64,000 nt of DNA from positions 1,128,501 to 1,192,500 of the forward strand of contig VCCP01000006.1 of assembly GCA_005765155.1 (NCBI GenBank), in the 5' to 3' direction. Origin of the DNA: Zelopaecilomyces penicillatus (Eukaryota; Ascomycota; Sordariomycetes; Hypocreales; Pseudodiploosporaceae). Shown one piece after another: positions 21,498-32,842 of this stretch (the first letter of the stretch is position 1; every line of letters begins with the position of its first letter). The position numbers were made by a program, and so were the translations under genes. A model generated the notes under the pieces. That model worked only from the letters and a program-made list of their open reading frames with translations, searched no databases and had not been told where the DNA came from.

Positions 21498-22914
21498 CTT
21501 GGCGTGCAATGTGGGTGTTTATGATGTATGAGGAATGGTGAGAGAGAGAGAGAGAGAGTATGTGTGTAAGTGTGATGAAGATGACTAGATGATCTGGTCT
21601 ACTATTTCATCTAGAATTAACTGAAGCTATATACTGCTCACCTCTCTGAAATATCTTTAAAGAAACGCTGTAATTAACAATATTTTTCTTTCATATGAAT
21701 CGTGAAAGCTCTGAATTTGCATCGAGTTTCGAATTTTATTATGAACAAACCAGCTTCATTCATCTTTTTTTGTCCGTTTGCCTAATGAAGGAATTGCTGA
21801 AAGAGCTGTCTTCTGAAAGCAACAACGACACAAAAAAAAAAAAGATTCTAGGCGAAAGCTCGGCTTAATTAACATGAAACGTACAGGCCACACGCCTGTT
21901 TGATCCTCACTCCGGTCTAGCGTCAATGGTACCGTCAACCTTTGTCAATAGGTGAAAATCCTCCAGCATCCATCCATATCCAATCATGCTTGTTTAATGG
22001 CACCTCGTGCATTTTCGGATCTACTTGTGGATATTCGTATCTACACTCTGTATGCTTTTTATTTATTTTATTTTTAAATCGTATCCACCGTAACCATGTT
22101 GCTTGTTCAGGCAGCTCATGCGTGTTCATATCTACTCATACCTGTCACCGACGGATTGCATCGCCGACCTCTACATGGGGAAGTTATGAACTATTGATCA
22201 TGCGGTGGATTGGAATGCTGGCAAGCATTTAATGTCGAAACTGGGGAATGCAATCTCTTGGGTACATTAGTAAAAGAAAATGGGGAACAAAGAAGCAGCG
22301 TCGAACAAATCCAACAACGACATCTGAGTGTGGGATTTGTGGACACAGATTTCTGTCCGCGTTTGATGAGTAAAGGTTTAAACACGTTCTTTGCATTGAA
22401 ATAAAATTCCATGCCTGCCGGGACAGTCTGACAGCCGAGAGATTTATGGTCTCGACCGAATCCTTTCCATCTACAGGGGTAGAGATAACACCCGACTTCC
22501 AACTTGTAGACTGTTGCCTCTGATTAAAAATGTTGGTGAAAAGGGGATTTTTGGCTATTGTGACCGTAACGGTGAGAGGGGATTTTCTCACGGCATCCAA
22601 CATCGAGGAATGTTTGATGGCATGCATGGGGGTTTGAGAGAATGGCTCTTGTGATATTCGATAGTTCGTCTCTGCGTGGGTCTTCCCCAGAGTCGAAGAA
22701 AGACTCATCATGATCATGCCCATGGGGTAATCATGCTCAATGGTAGTAATGCTCATGGTAATGATGCTCATTATAAGTAGACGGTTGCTTCCACGATGTA
22801 AGAATCCATTAGAAACAGCAACAGAAACAACAACAACAACAGCCACAACAGCAACCCATCTGATCCAGTATACTACTCCCCTCTTTAGAAGCCCTTTGCA
22901 ATCTGTTAGCAATC
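21498..22914. other. intergenic region with GA microsatellite
   Basis: About 1.4 kb between a minus-strand and a plus-strand gene, so it must hold both promoters. A (GA)n microsatellite spans 21540-21558, just upstream of the hypothetical gene. A small CAACAA-rich stretch near 22820-22855 precedes the thaumatin-like gene. No other gene is supported. Confidence 0.5.
21540..21558. repeat. (GA)n microsatellite
   Basis: An uninterrupted GA dinucleotide run about 45 bases upstream of the start of the minus-strand heptad-repeat gene. Confidence 0.85.
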
Positions 22915-23900
22915 ATGCCTGTCTCTTTGCAAAAGCTCTTCCACCTTGCATCACTTGCTACACTGGCTATTGCAAGCCCGCTCCTGGCTCCCGTCAATAC
23001 GGTCTTGGGACAAGTTGCCCCGTCTGGCAAAGCTCCAATTGCGACTGGGACCGCAATTGAGCCGCCCCAGGTAACTCAGAAATTGGAAGTTCGGGACAGC
23101 TTCATGACGGTAAAAGTTGAAAACCGCTACGGCGGAGACATTGTTACCAGGCACGTCAATGGATGGGGGGCGCCGACCCCTTTGGGCAACCCCGGGCAAG
23201 GGGTGATCCCGTCAGGCCAGACCAGAACGTTTGTGGTGCCTAATGGCTGGAATGGAAATGTTGCCATCAACGACCATCGAAAGTAAGCTGTTTTTCCCCT
23301 CTCCACTTGGGGAGCTCCATGAAAATTTCTTGTCCAAAATCTCTGTGTGTCACTGAGTAAGTTGCTTACTCCAATTACAGCCGAGTCAATACTGGCGACG
23401 AGTCTTTGATCGAAGGAAGCTTTGTGAACCAGGGCAATGGTGGCCCCCAGAGCGATATAAACGTCAGCTTTGTGTAAGTCCTTTTTCACGGTTCGAACTA
23501 ATCAATATGGGAATGTACTCACCAAGTTCGTGTAGCAATGGATTCTCGGTGCCCATTGTCTGTCGATGTGACCAGAATGGAGTCTATACAGGCTGCAACA
23601 AAGATCTCTACAAGTTTAATCCGTGTCCCGTGAGTACAAAAACTAGTTTGTTCGAGGTTGGCGCAAATATCTAACATGTCTCGTTTCTTTCTTCTTTTCC
23701 AGAACTACAATTACCAGAACGCGTGCCGCAACCCAAGGAGATTTGAAGAGTGGAACCTAAGCGCTACCCCCTTCTTCCAGCCATGCAAATTCCCTGGCGG
23801 AGCGTACACTTACCCCAAAGATGACGATGCGAACAACTTGAACCAAAGCTGCACTCGAAACTCCTTTACTTGCTGTGTTGGGACAGCATGCCCACGGTAA
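22915..23900 (+). CDS. secreted thaumatin-like cysteine-rich protein
   Basis: Four exons, join(22915..23282,23381..23473,23536..23629,23703..23900), encode 250 residues. Residues 1-20 are a signal peptide (KLFHLASLATLAIAS). The body begins with a strand-rich segment (VKVENRYGGDIVTRHVNGWGAPTP), then GNGGPQSDINVSFVNGFSVPIVC. The C-terminal half carries about ten cysteines, with CRCDQNG, GCNKDLY, NACRNP and GGAYTYPKDDDAN...FTCCVG. The GFSVPI and YPKDD elements are characteristic of thaumatin/osmotin-like folds. Fungal members of that family are extracellular, and some bind or cut beta-1,3-glucan; which applies here is not visible. All three introns have GTAAGT or GTGAGT donors and CAG or TAG acceptors. 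Exon 1 read-through would stop at once, so splicing is required. Confidence 0.82.
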
Positions 23901-24388
23901 ATTCCAGGATGGTTAGGTCGGGTCAATCTAGGGTTTTATTGAGGAATATCTTGTTTTGAGGGGTTTTCGTTGTGGTTCTTTTTTGGATTTCTTGTTGGAT
24001 TTCTCTTTTCGTGTGCGTTTGAAGGGCTCTGCTTTTAATTCTTGTAAATAGTTCACACGTAACGGAGTCTGTTATGGACTCAGTTCTCAATTTATCTGGC
24101 TTTCTGTCACGATCTTGCGATGCTGGCTTGCTGCTGAGGGTACTGAATGACCTCATTTGTAAAGCGATGAGGCGACAAAGGATCAACACAGAATATCCAG
24201 GGTGCAAGTGCGCGTAAACCAATCTCATTCCCGGTACCTTGCATATGCAGATACAAGCAGTGCGACATCAAATCCGAATGCAGAGCATTGCTCAAGGCAA
24301 AAGCCACATTTGGATGAGAATCTTTTTTTGATGGGTGTTGGTGTGTCTGCGCAGCCACAGTGAGGCGCAAAAAAGGTCAAAAAACTCA

Positions 24389-24460
24389 TAGCAACACCTA
24401 GTCTCGATCTAGGGGCCTACGGGTTATGAGCCCGTCGCTCTTCCGCTGAGCTATGTTGCT
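24389..24460 (-). tRNA. initiator tRNA-Met (anticodon CAT)
   Basis: A 72-nt cloverleaf on the minus strand. The acceptor stem is AGCAACA/TGTTGCT (7 perfect pairs) with discriminator A. The D arm is GCTC/GAGC, the anticodon arm is ACGGG-CTCATAA-CCCGT and the T arm is CCTAG-ATCGAGA-CTAGG. The features that mark eukaryotic initiator tRNA are all present: an A1:U72 end pair, three G:C pairs closing the anticodon loop, and A54/A60 in place of the usual T-psi-C loop bases. There is no intron. A run of six T follows a few bases downstream (revcomp of 24379-24386) and another shortly after, as expected for RNA polymerase III termination. Confidence 0.93.
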
Positions 24461-25808
24461 GATGCTTTGTTAGGCTTTGGGTTGATGGAGGTGGAGCAGG
24501 TAAAAGAGGTATTTAATAGCATCTGGCTGGTCCTTGCGTTTGTGCGTGGGTCGCACGATGGATCAGTGTGAGGCTGTGAGTCAATCAAGGGCTCAAATGG
24601 ATGGAGAGCAGGCACCTGTCAGCACCTGTAAGAACGCCTGCAAGCAGATCCATTACAGGGCCCAGTCAGCCCTTCAACATCCACAGCGGCAGTGACCTCA
24701 GTAGGGGCCGTGAGCTCTTACAGGGCAACTCCCTTCAAGATTCAAGACCACCTCAGCGCCACAGCATCAGTCAGCGAGTAATTACAGGCCAAGGGTCCCA
24801 ACCAAGAGGGTCGGATCCATCATTGACCATGGCCCTCCCAAAACATTTGATCTAGCCGACCAAGTTCAAGCAGGAACATCAAACCCAAAAAAGAAAAAGA
24901 AAAAGAAAAAAAAAGGGTAAAAGGTCTCTCTCTTACCAGCCTGCGCGACAGTTGCAATTGCACGAAAAATGCCGAACATATATCCATCCTGGACAGATGT
25001 CGAGTCAAACTATTCAAGTAGAGTCAGATGTGATGCGGTTTCCATGGAGATGTCATATCACACAGGCTCGGTTAGTTCCCATCGGATGGCCTTCTGCAAA
25101 CATTTGCGGTGGTTGGGTAAAAGGGCGGCCAGCAGCATGTTTCACGCATTGGCATTGCCGATTTATTTGTTTCCTCTTTAAAAATAAAAAATTGCTCGCA
25201 AATGAAGTTCTCCACGGATCGTCGGGCGTAAAATCAGTGCGGCCAATCGGGAGGGTTTGCGTGACTTGAGAAAAGGCACGGCCAGGTTCACCAAGTACCG
25301 ATCTTTGCGCGAACCAAGACCCGATACAGCTGATCAGTTGTCGATATCAAGCTCTAAACACGATATACACATGTCCATTATTCTTTGTAGGAGGTCAAAA
25401 CAGCCTAATCAGCTTGGTTACACCGTGTTGTAGGCTATACAGAGTCATAATTCACGAGCAGGTAGCACGGCAACTTTTGCACGGCAGTTCTGCATGACGC
25501 AGGATCGGCATCTCACTGTTAGTCCGTATGCATGTCTCACACAGCACAACAACATACAAGGGAGAATGTTGAGAAGGCACTGGCTAGACTGGGAAAGATT
25601 TGTGGGCATGGACGATCATCGATGAACAGGGGCAATTTTACTGGTTTGGAAGCTGCCTGTGGACAACCGCCGACCCGTCCCTTCGTCCATTGCCACCCAA
25701 ATGATAAAATGCCGAGCAAGTCCCCTCTGTTCAGCAAAGACCAGACCAGATAAGCTGTAGATGTTCATCACATCTTCCCATCCTTAACCTCCGACACCAA
25801 AACAAACC
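24461..25808. other. intergenic region upstream of the sedolisin gene
   Basis: About 1.3 kb. It contains an A-rich AAAAG repeat at about 24885-24915 and otherwise unremarkable DNA with several short spurious frames. The promoter of the sedolisin gene must lie in the last few hundred bases; no clear TATA box seen. Confidence 0.5.
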
Positions 25809-27548
25809 ATGAAGTCGACTGTGCTGCTGGCCTCGTCGCTCCTCGCTGGCCTTGGTGCGTGCGGCTTCAGCATCGAGCAGGCCTCGGAACCTCCATCCGG
25901 ATGGAAGCAGCTCAATGACGTACTGAATCCCTCGCACCCGCTCCGTCTGTCCTTCGCCCTGAGGCAGCCAGCGATCCATCAGCTCGAGTCCAAGATAGCC
26001 TCGAGCAAATCCCACCTCTCAAGAGCAGAGGTTCGCGCGCTGCGAGCCCCAGATCGACAAGATGTGAATGATGTCTTGACATGGCTGCACAAGAGCGGCA
26101 TCATCGATGCCGAGTCGAGGGATGGATGGATTCATGTTCAAACTACAGTCGGCAAGGCAGAGCCGCTTCTCGATATGAAGCTACACCGATATACGTTTGA
26201 GGATGAGCTGCCTGTGCTACGGACGAAGAAATACGCAGTGCCCGATACCCTCTCCGAAGCCATCAAATTCGTGCATCCCATCGCCAACTTCATGACGCCC
26301 AAGCATGAAGTTATGCAGTCGAATCTACGAGCTGAGAGCGTCGTCGTTCGGACTCAGGCACCGCCATGCACAAGCCTTACTACGCCAGACTGCATCAGGA
26401 CAAACTACAACATCACGTACGTTCCTGCAGCAAATTCAACAATCCGATTCGGTGTAGCTGGCTTCCTCGAAGAGAATGCCAACTACATGGATGCCCATCA
26501 ATTCCTGCAGAACTTTGCGCCATCCGTTGCTTCTGCAGGCTACAACTTTACCACTGAGCTGGTCAACAAAGGACAAAACTCTCAGGACCTAGCAAAATCT
26601 GGCCGTGAGGCTGCGCTTGACATACAATATGCCATGGCTTTGGGCTTTCCGTCCAAAATTATCTACTATGCGACAGGTGGTAGAGGAGACAAGATGGACG
26701 AGTCGGGTAAGCCCGCTGTCGGGGACGCACGCGATAATGAGCCATATATGGAGCTTCTTCAGTATCTTCTCAACAAGCAAGATGGAGAACTGCCCCAAGT
26801 CCTATCCATATCGTATGCGGATGATGAGCTTTCCGTCCCAAAGTTATACGCGGAGCGTGTCTGTGAGATGTTTGGTCTTCTTACATCCCGAGGGACGTCT
26901 GTCCTGGTAGGCTCTGGAGACGGAGGTGCTAGAGGCACAAGTTCCTCCAACTGCCGAACCAACGATGGAACCAACCGCGAGGTCACCATGGCTACATTCC
27001 CCGGTACCTGCCCATGGGTCACGGCCGTTGGAGCTGTAACAAATAGTGCTGAGCCTCCATCGGGTGCTGTATTCAGTACTGGTGGTTTCTCTCAGTTCTT
27101 CCCTCAGCCCGAGTGGCAAAAGGCCGCAGTAGACGGCTACGTCAAAGCCTTGGAAGGGCACCTGGAACCATACTACAATAGCTCGATGCGTGCCATTCCC
27201 GACATCTCGGCTGTTGGTACGCAGTTTTTAACCACATTAGCATCGTCACCGTCCATTGTTCATGGAACCAGCGCCAGCACCCCCGTGGTTGCAGCTTTGA
27301 TTGTACTGGTGAATGATGCCCGGGTGCGACAGGGCAAGAAAGTCCTCGGATGGTTAAACAAACACCTGTATTCGCCAGCGGTGCGATCAGTGCTCCAGGA
27401 TATAACCAACGGAACGAGTATGTCGTGTGTATTTGAGGGGGGCAAAACGCCTGGTGGATGGCCGGCCAAGCAGGGCTGGGATGCCATTACTGGTCTCGGA
27501 GTTCCCAAAGAGTTTGACAGGTTCATGCAAGCGCTGCTTGAAGTATAG
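25809..27548 (+). CDS. secreted sedolisin / tripeptidyl-peptidase (family S53)
   Basis: An intronless 579-residue pro-enzyme of the sedolisin family, acid serine-carboxyl proteases used for extracellular protein digestion. The N-terminus (MKSTVLLASSLLAGLGAC) is a signal peptide. Residues about 25-185 form the S53 pro-domain (GWKQL, LRLSFALRQ, VNDVLTWLHKSGI). The catalytic set is complete: Glu267 and Asp271 in GREAALDIQ, oxyanion Asp338 in SISYADDE, and nucleophile Ser488 in HGTSASTP. The C-terminal calcium site begins at Asp531-Ile532 (LQDITNGT) and ends with GWDAITGLGVP. The residue before the GTS motif is His where Ser is commoner. Several N-glycosylation sequons support secretion. Tripeptidyl-peptidase versus endopeptidase activity cannot be decided by eye. 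Confidence 0.93.
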   Translation: MKSTVLLASSLLAGLGACGFSIEQASEPPSGWKQLNDVLNPSHPLRLSFALRQPAIHQLESKIASSKSHLSRAEVRALRAPDRQDVNDVLTWLHKSGIIDAESRDGWIHVQTTVGKAEPLLDMKLHRYTFEDELPVLRTKKYAVPDTLSEAIKFVHPIANFMTPKHEVMQSNLRAESVVVRTQAPPCTSLTTPDCIRTNYNITYVPAANSTIRFGVAGFLEENANYMDAHQFLQNFAPSVASAGYNFTTELVNKGQNSQDLAKSGREAALDIQYAMALGFPSKIIYYATGGRGDKMDESGKPAVGDARDNEPYMELLQYLLNKQDGELPQVLSISYADDELSVPKLYAERVCEMFGLLTSRGTSVLVGSGDGGARGTSSSNCRTNDGTNREVTMATFPGTCPWVTAVGAVTNSAEPPSGAVFSTGGFSQFFPQPEWQKAAVDGYVKALEGHLEPYYNSSMRAIPDISAVGTQFLTTLASSPSIVHGTSASTPVVAALIVLVNDARVRQGKKVLGWLNKHLYSPAVRSVLQDITNGTSMSCVFEGGKTPGGWPAKQGWDAITGLGVPKEFDRFMQALLEV

Positions 27549-28945
27549 ATGGACGGTATTGATACGAAATAATGTAATTGATAGAGATAATGATTAGACA
27601 GCTTTCAAAGATGTTTTACTCCATGGAAGTTTGATACAGCAAGGTGCCGTCCAGTAGTTGAGAGTTGTGCGACAGAGAAAGAATGGATCGTTGCGTGACG
27701 TTTCTAATGAACTGAGACTATTCAAGTGGGAGAAGCTTATGTTGGTCAACGTATTGCTTGAGGATTAGTGAATGGTGTTGTTTCTCGACGGTTGTCTCAT
27801 GAGCCGCTGGAAACGATGCGGGGTCCACATTATCCCAGACTTAAAGACTCAAAGACGCGTTCGTCCGTGCCCAACTTCGTCTGATGAGGGACGGTAATCG
27901 ATTTATGCTGCATCTCGCCATATGGGCATGTCACTTTATCGGATGCGGTTCCTTCATCTCCGTAATATTGACTCGCAAGCTGCTGCTTGGTGGATTAGGC
28001 GGCTTGGGGTTTGTGGTTGAGGCCGAGATGTAAAGAAGCAAAGCTTCACGTGTCGTCACGTCACAGTGCCAGATGCCAGTATGCACACCAGTTGGCCACC
28101 CACCGCATTTTTAAAGTGTGTGGGGAGGGGGCGCTTTAATCTCGATTCGCACTGGCTCAGCGGCTCAGCGGTTCATTGTTAGTGGTTGATTTGGGGAATG
28201 TTCAGCGACCCTTCAGCTCCAGCTACCCAATCCCCCCCAGCCGACCCTCTTTCCAGCCTTCGCACCACCCACAAACTGCAGGGGATTTTCAATGTGGGTG
28301 GCCCACTAATCGGCGCTGACCGAGTCGCTAGCCAGGCCGCGTTGAGACGCTAAGATATGGAGCCGGCGCCCCGATAACAAAATGGAACACTGGGAAAAGG
28401 CGATTTGCCATCCCGGAACCGCGACAACAACGGGCTGCGCGTCGACAGGTCTGGTTTCCAACACGCATTTTGCCAGAGTCCAGACACACCCCCCTCGAAA
28501 TATTGGCACGCTGCGCTGCGATTGCTTGCGTTTTTGATATTTTGTTGCTCATAAACGAGAGAAGAACGCATATTGCAAGACAACGGCACGCAACTACCGC
28601 CCAACCGCGCCCTGGTCGGATGACCCCGACTGGCTATCGCGGCTCAAACCACCACCACGCAACCCCCCCGTAGAAACAACGTTCACCTCCCACGATGAAT
28701 ACCTTTTCTACACTCTTCAACAGCCTTTGCGAATACTGAAACTACCTTTGAGAACCCTGCGCCGGCGTCCGGGCTCAATTGCCCTCCTCGGGGAGACGGC
28801 GTCCCTTTACGGTTCCCGTTGAGGCGGCCATACGCATCTGCTTGTGAGCGGGGGAAACGCCATCAGCTGAAGCTCACATCTCGCTCAACGCGGTTCAAGA
28901 AAACCACCACCTCCCCCCCCCTTTTTTTTGTCGTGCTCGGTCAAA
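27549..28945. promoter_or_regulatory. promoter region of the sirtuin gene
   Basis: About 1.4 kb. It includes a CACGTG E-box (28046-28051) directly followed by a CGTCACGTCA element, and an ACGCGT box (27855-27860), the kind of site bound by MBF-type G1/S factors in yeasts. Closer to the ATG the DNA is C-rich with an 8-9 C run followed by T8. Site matches are short and could be chance. Confidence 0.4.
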
Positions 28946-31906
28946 ATGCCGACGCAGCACGTGCAGCCAGAATCACACGAGATACTGCAGGATGTTGCGG
29001 CGGCGCTGTTCAAGGCGCGCAAGATTGTTGTCGTGACTGGTGCTGGCATCAGCACCAATTCGGGCATCCCGGTTTGTGCTCCTGGCGTGTTCGACGGGCG
29101 TTGGACCCCAAACTCGCACAATGCACTAACTTTTTCTTCTTTTTTGGTGTCATAGGATTTTCGCTCCGAGAATGGACTCTACTCCCTGATACAGGCCCAG
29201 TTCGATGTTGCTGCGACTCGTCAGACACGCCAAGCGGAGCCGTTGCTGCCACTGGAGGCCACCACAGATAACCAGGGTGAAGGAGACCGCCCGAGCAAGA
29301 GACGGCGAACATCGGGGTGTAACTCTCCGGAAGCTGGCAATGATTCGGAATTAACTCTGCCAGTTAAGAAAGAGGTGGAGGAAGTTGAAGGAAACAATGG
29401 CAATGAACCACAGCTTCCTATACAGGATACCTTGCCGGACGCGCAACCACTCTCTCACGCGAACCACGATGATTTGGATACACCATCGTTCAGCACCCCG
29501 CGGCCACGGCTGGCCTCTATTTCTGTCGCCCTGATTGCGACCTCTCCGTTATCGTCTCCTCCTGCCGAGGACCCCATTGAAACGCCTTTCTCTCTCCGAC
29601 CAGAAACCTATACACGTCTTGCCAATGCCACTGTTGTCCCTGGTTCATCACCCCTTTCATCACCCCCACCCATGCTATTTGACGCCTCCCCTCCGGCTTC
29701 ACCTTCGCCTACAGGTACTAGCCGACGCAGCAGCACCACGCCGTCGGAACCAGAGGATGGTCTGCCAACCCTCAGTGCATTCGACTCATCACAGACATCC
29801 ACCTCTGGGCGTCAAAGTCTACCCAACATGAAGGGCAAAGACATGTTCGATGCCTCAATCTGGTCAGATCCGACTAGAACGTCCGTCTTCTACACATTCG
29901 CAACCTCTCTACGCCAAAAGGTTAGAGGAGCAGAGCCTACAAGCTCGCACAAGTTCATCAGCCACCTGAGAGACCGGGGGAAATTAGTTCGGTGTTACAC
30001 GCAGAACATTGATCAAATCGAGGAAAAGGTTGGTCTTTCGACGTCGTTGCAAGATGGGCCTGGTAGTCGAGGTCGCTTTTCACGGAGGTCAACAGCGAAC
30101 GCGAAGGAGCTTGCTAAGATGGTCGATGAAGGTACTAGTGGCGACAGCAGCGATACACCAGCATCAGAAAAGCTAACGCAATCAGACAATGAGTCAAGTC
30201 AGCCGTCTCAGACTCCAGCACTGGGTGATTCAAGTAGCAAGACGCCAACGGAGCACGATGGAACTCCCGTAATTGATGAAATAATGGCAGAGGCAGTGAA
30301 ACCAGAACCATTACAAACAGAAGAAGTGAAAACAGAGCCATCGAAAGCGTCTCCTCCTCTTAAAAAAGAACAACCGCGATCTTCTGGAGTCGAGTGTGTG
30401 TTTTTACATGGATCATTGGAGCTTCTCAGGTGCTTTCTTTGCGGCCGCGTATGCTCTTGGGATGATGATGAGCGCGAAGTGGAAACAATGTCCGGCCAGC
30501 AACCAGAGTGTCCCCACTGTGTAGGCGCAACAGCAGCCCGAGAGGAAAGAGGAAAGCGAGCCTTGGGAGTAGGAAAGCTGAGGCCTGACATTGTCCTCTA
30601 CGGCGAGGAACACCCCAATGCGCATCTCATCAGCCCCATTGTCACCCACGACCTGGCTCTATACCCCGACATGCTCCTCATTCTTGGCACAAGTTTAAGA
30701 GTTCACGGCCTGAAAGTCATGGTGAGGGAGTTTGCCAAGACGGTCCATAGCAAGGGGGGCAAGGTAGTTTTCGTGAATTTCACTAAGCCGCCTGAGAGCT
30801 CGTGGGGCGACATTATTGACTACTGGGTTCAGTGGGATTGCGATACATGGGTCTCGGATCTCCAGGATCGCATACCAAAGTTATGGCAAGCCCCGGAACC
30901 GCCCAAGCTGAAGAAGAAACGAGACTCGGACGGGGGATCAGAAGATAGCAAAAAGCAAGAGAAGAAGCGGCCGCCTGCTGCAAACCCCGTTGCGTTGCGT
31001 GATACCAGGGTTACAGGAGCATACTGCACCTCAAAAATTCTTAAGGAACTGCGCAGAATAAGCGGGAGGGTGGTACTTCCAGAACGACGAGCCTCTATTG
31101 GGACTCCAGCCGATGTAGTGCCACCCAAGCAACCTGTTGAAGGTGTCATAGAGACTGCTGCTGCTGCTCCTGCAAAGCCAGTCAAGGCCAAGGCCAAGCG
31201 ACCACGAAAATCAGCCCCAGGTGCTCTTGAGAAGCCAAAGCGAACACCGTCAACGCTCAACCCGAACCACGGCCGTAGCCGAAAACAGCCGCAAGAGGCG
31301 TCTTCAAAACCATCACCACCCGCACAAGCAACTCCCATAATTGAGGAAACCAGCTCTATTCTTCACTCGGTCAAGGCCAATCCGCGCTTGCGGAAGAAGA
31401 AGGTATTTGATGGCGAAGAGGTCATGGTACCCACCGTTGGCAAAGGGCGTGGATGTCTTCAAAGCTGTTATCAGCCCACAGCTGCAGAGCTGGAGTTGCC
31501 TCCCCTGCGACCCGCATGTCCTGGAGAACCGGAGTCGCCATACGGCCGGCCGCAGCCAATGGAGCCTAGAAGCCCTCCGGCCGGGCCCCCACTGGCATCT
31601 CTCTCGGTGAATCTGCGAACATACGCACGGCCACACCCCTTTTACCTAGAAGATCCTCTGGTAACCCTACTGGCAACGGCACCCACCCTCCTCGGAGCTG
31701 TTATTGCCAAACGGCCAGCCGAAGTAAAAATGCCAATGACAGACTTTGGCACTAAACAAACGGCCGAGGCTGATGCTGCTTTGGCTTTGGCAGGTCTGAG
31801 GACTGGCAGTCCCGTGGTAACCAAGGTTGCATGCACCTTGCCGCGAGGGGTCGAGAGCGATTTGAGGCTTTGGGGCGCAACATGGAATGCAGCGGCTGAG
31901 GGTTGA
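28946..31906 (+). CDS. Hst3/Hst4-type NAD-dependent histone deacetylase (sirtuin)
   Basis: Two exons, join(28946..29071,29156..31906), encode 958 residues. The intron (84 bases) splits the signature exactly: exon 1 ends VVTGAGISTNSGIP and exon 2 starts DFRSENG. Further catalytic elements are TQNIDQIE (Gln325-Glu331), HGS with catalytic His460, the zinc site Cys468/Cys471 and Cys494/Cys497, ILGTSLRVHGLK and VVFVNF. The SLELLRCFLCGRVCSW context fits the Hst3/Hst4 class, whose yeast members deacetylate histone H3 Lys56 and protect genome stability. The domain is interrupted by two Ser/Pro/Glu-rich insertions, about 190 residues after DFRS and about 110 after QNID. The tail (about 630-958) is basic and disordered with many KRPRK-type patches, consistent with nuclear location. 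Confidence 0.92.
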
Positions 31907-32842
31907 GCGGCAGGGACAGCGGCCCCTCCCCCTCTTGCGTTTCTGTTTCTTCTGTTTCTTTTCTTTTTATACATAATGATTGGAATTAGGATTATATGTC
32001 ATGTGTCAGGTGGACGGATCCCCTGATGTCATGTGGGAAGTTGACGGCACCATAGCGACATTGTGACTGCGCTTTGAGCGCGTTTATATATATACAAGAT
32101 GTCTTGATGAACTACGTTATTTTTTTTTTAACTGTCTGGTTACTCACCACTTTGATGCGACTAATGATGGTTTATCCATGATTAAATCATACTGAAATGA
32201 TTGATATTCTATGTATTGGTATCAACAGCAGGTCGACTTACGTGGCGCGATAAGAGTCTGTATGCACTCACTGGTGTACCTATATCTAGGCTTTGCATAA
32301 ACCGACAAGTGGTGCTGGCGGCCTGCAAAACGTCGGCTATCGTCGGACTTTTTGCCCAAACGGCTTAACCCAGCATTAGGCTTTCATATCAACAGCCGCA
32401 ATTGGTCAACCCCTCAATGGTTTAACCAGCTCCCAGAGGATTTTGTCTAGGTTTTAGGCGCTGCCTACTGTACGGCACGTATTATTGCTTAATAGCGAAA
32501 AGCCGAAAGGGCGTCATTGACGGCCGATGTGAGGCGCCATAAAGTGTGGGGTTGGTGGGGGCGTTTGTTGTTGAAGGATGGAGAGTCATAGGCTCAGAAA
32601 CGAGGAGAAAGTAATCAATTGGTGCAGCGTGCAGTTTGATCACACAAATAGACCGATGATCGGACCGCGTTGGTTGGGGATTTGAAAACATAAAAAGAGA
32701 GGTGTTGGCTGCTACTGTATTTTGAAATCATCCTTTTGTGTGTGAGTGTGTGTGTGTGTGTGTGTGATAATATCCATTCGCAACAGCCTATTGAAGTGTC
32801 CTAAGATAAACAGAAAGCATCAATCAGTCAAATTTAGCAGCT
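31907..32842. other. intergenic region with TG microsatellite
   Basis: About 940 bases between the sirtuin stop and the class V enzyme start. A TG microsatellite with one GA interruption spans about 32737-32766, some 75 bases upstream of the next ATG. No gene is seen. Confidence 0.55.
32737..32766. repeat. (TG)n microsatellite
   Basis: A TG run with one GA interruption, lying about 75 bases upstream of the class V enzyme start, within its probable leader or core promoter. Confidence 0.85.

Noticed and set aside
22229..22912. 227-codon minus-strand frame with a hydrophobic N-terminus
   Set aside because: The hydrophobic VAVVAVVVVVSVAV segment is the reverse of a CAACAA repeat, and the rest lacks features; it overlaps the thaumatin-like promoter.
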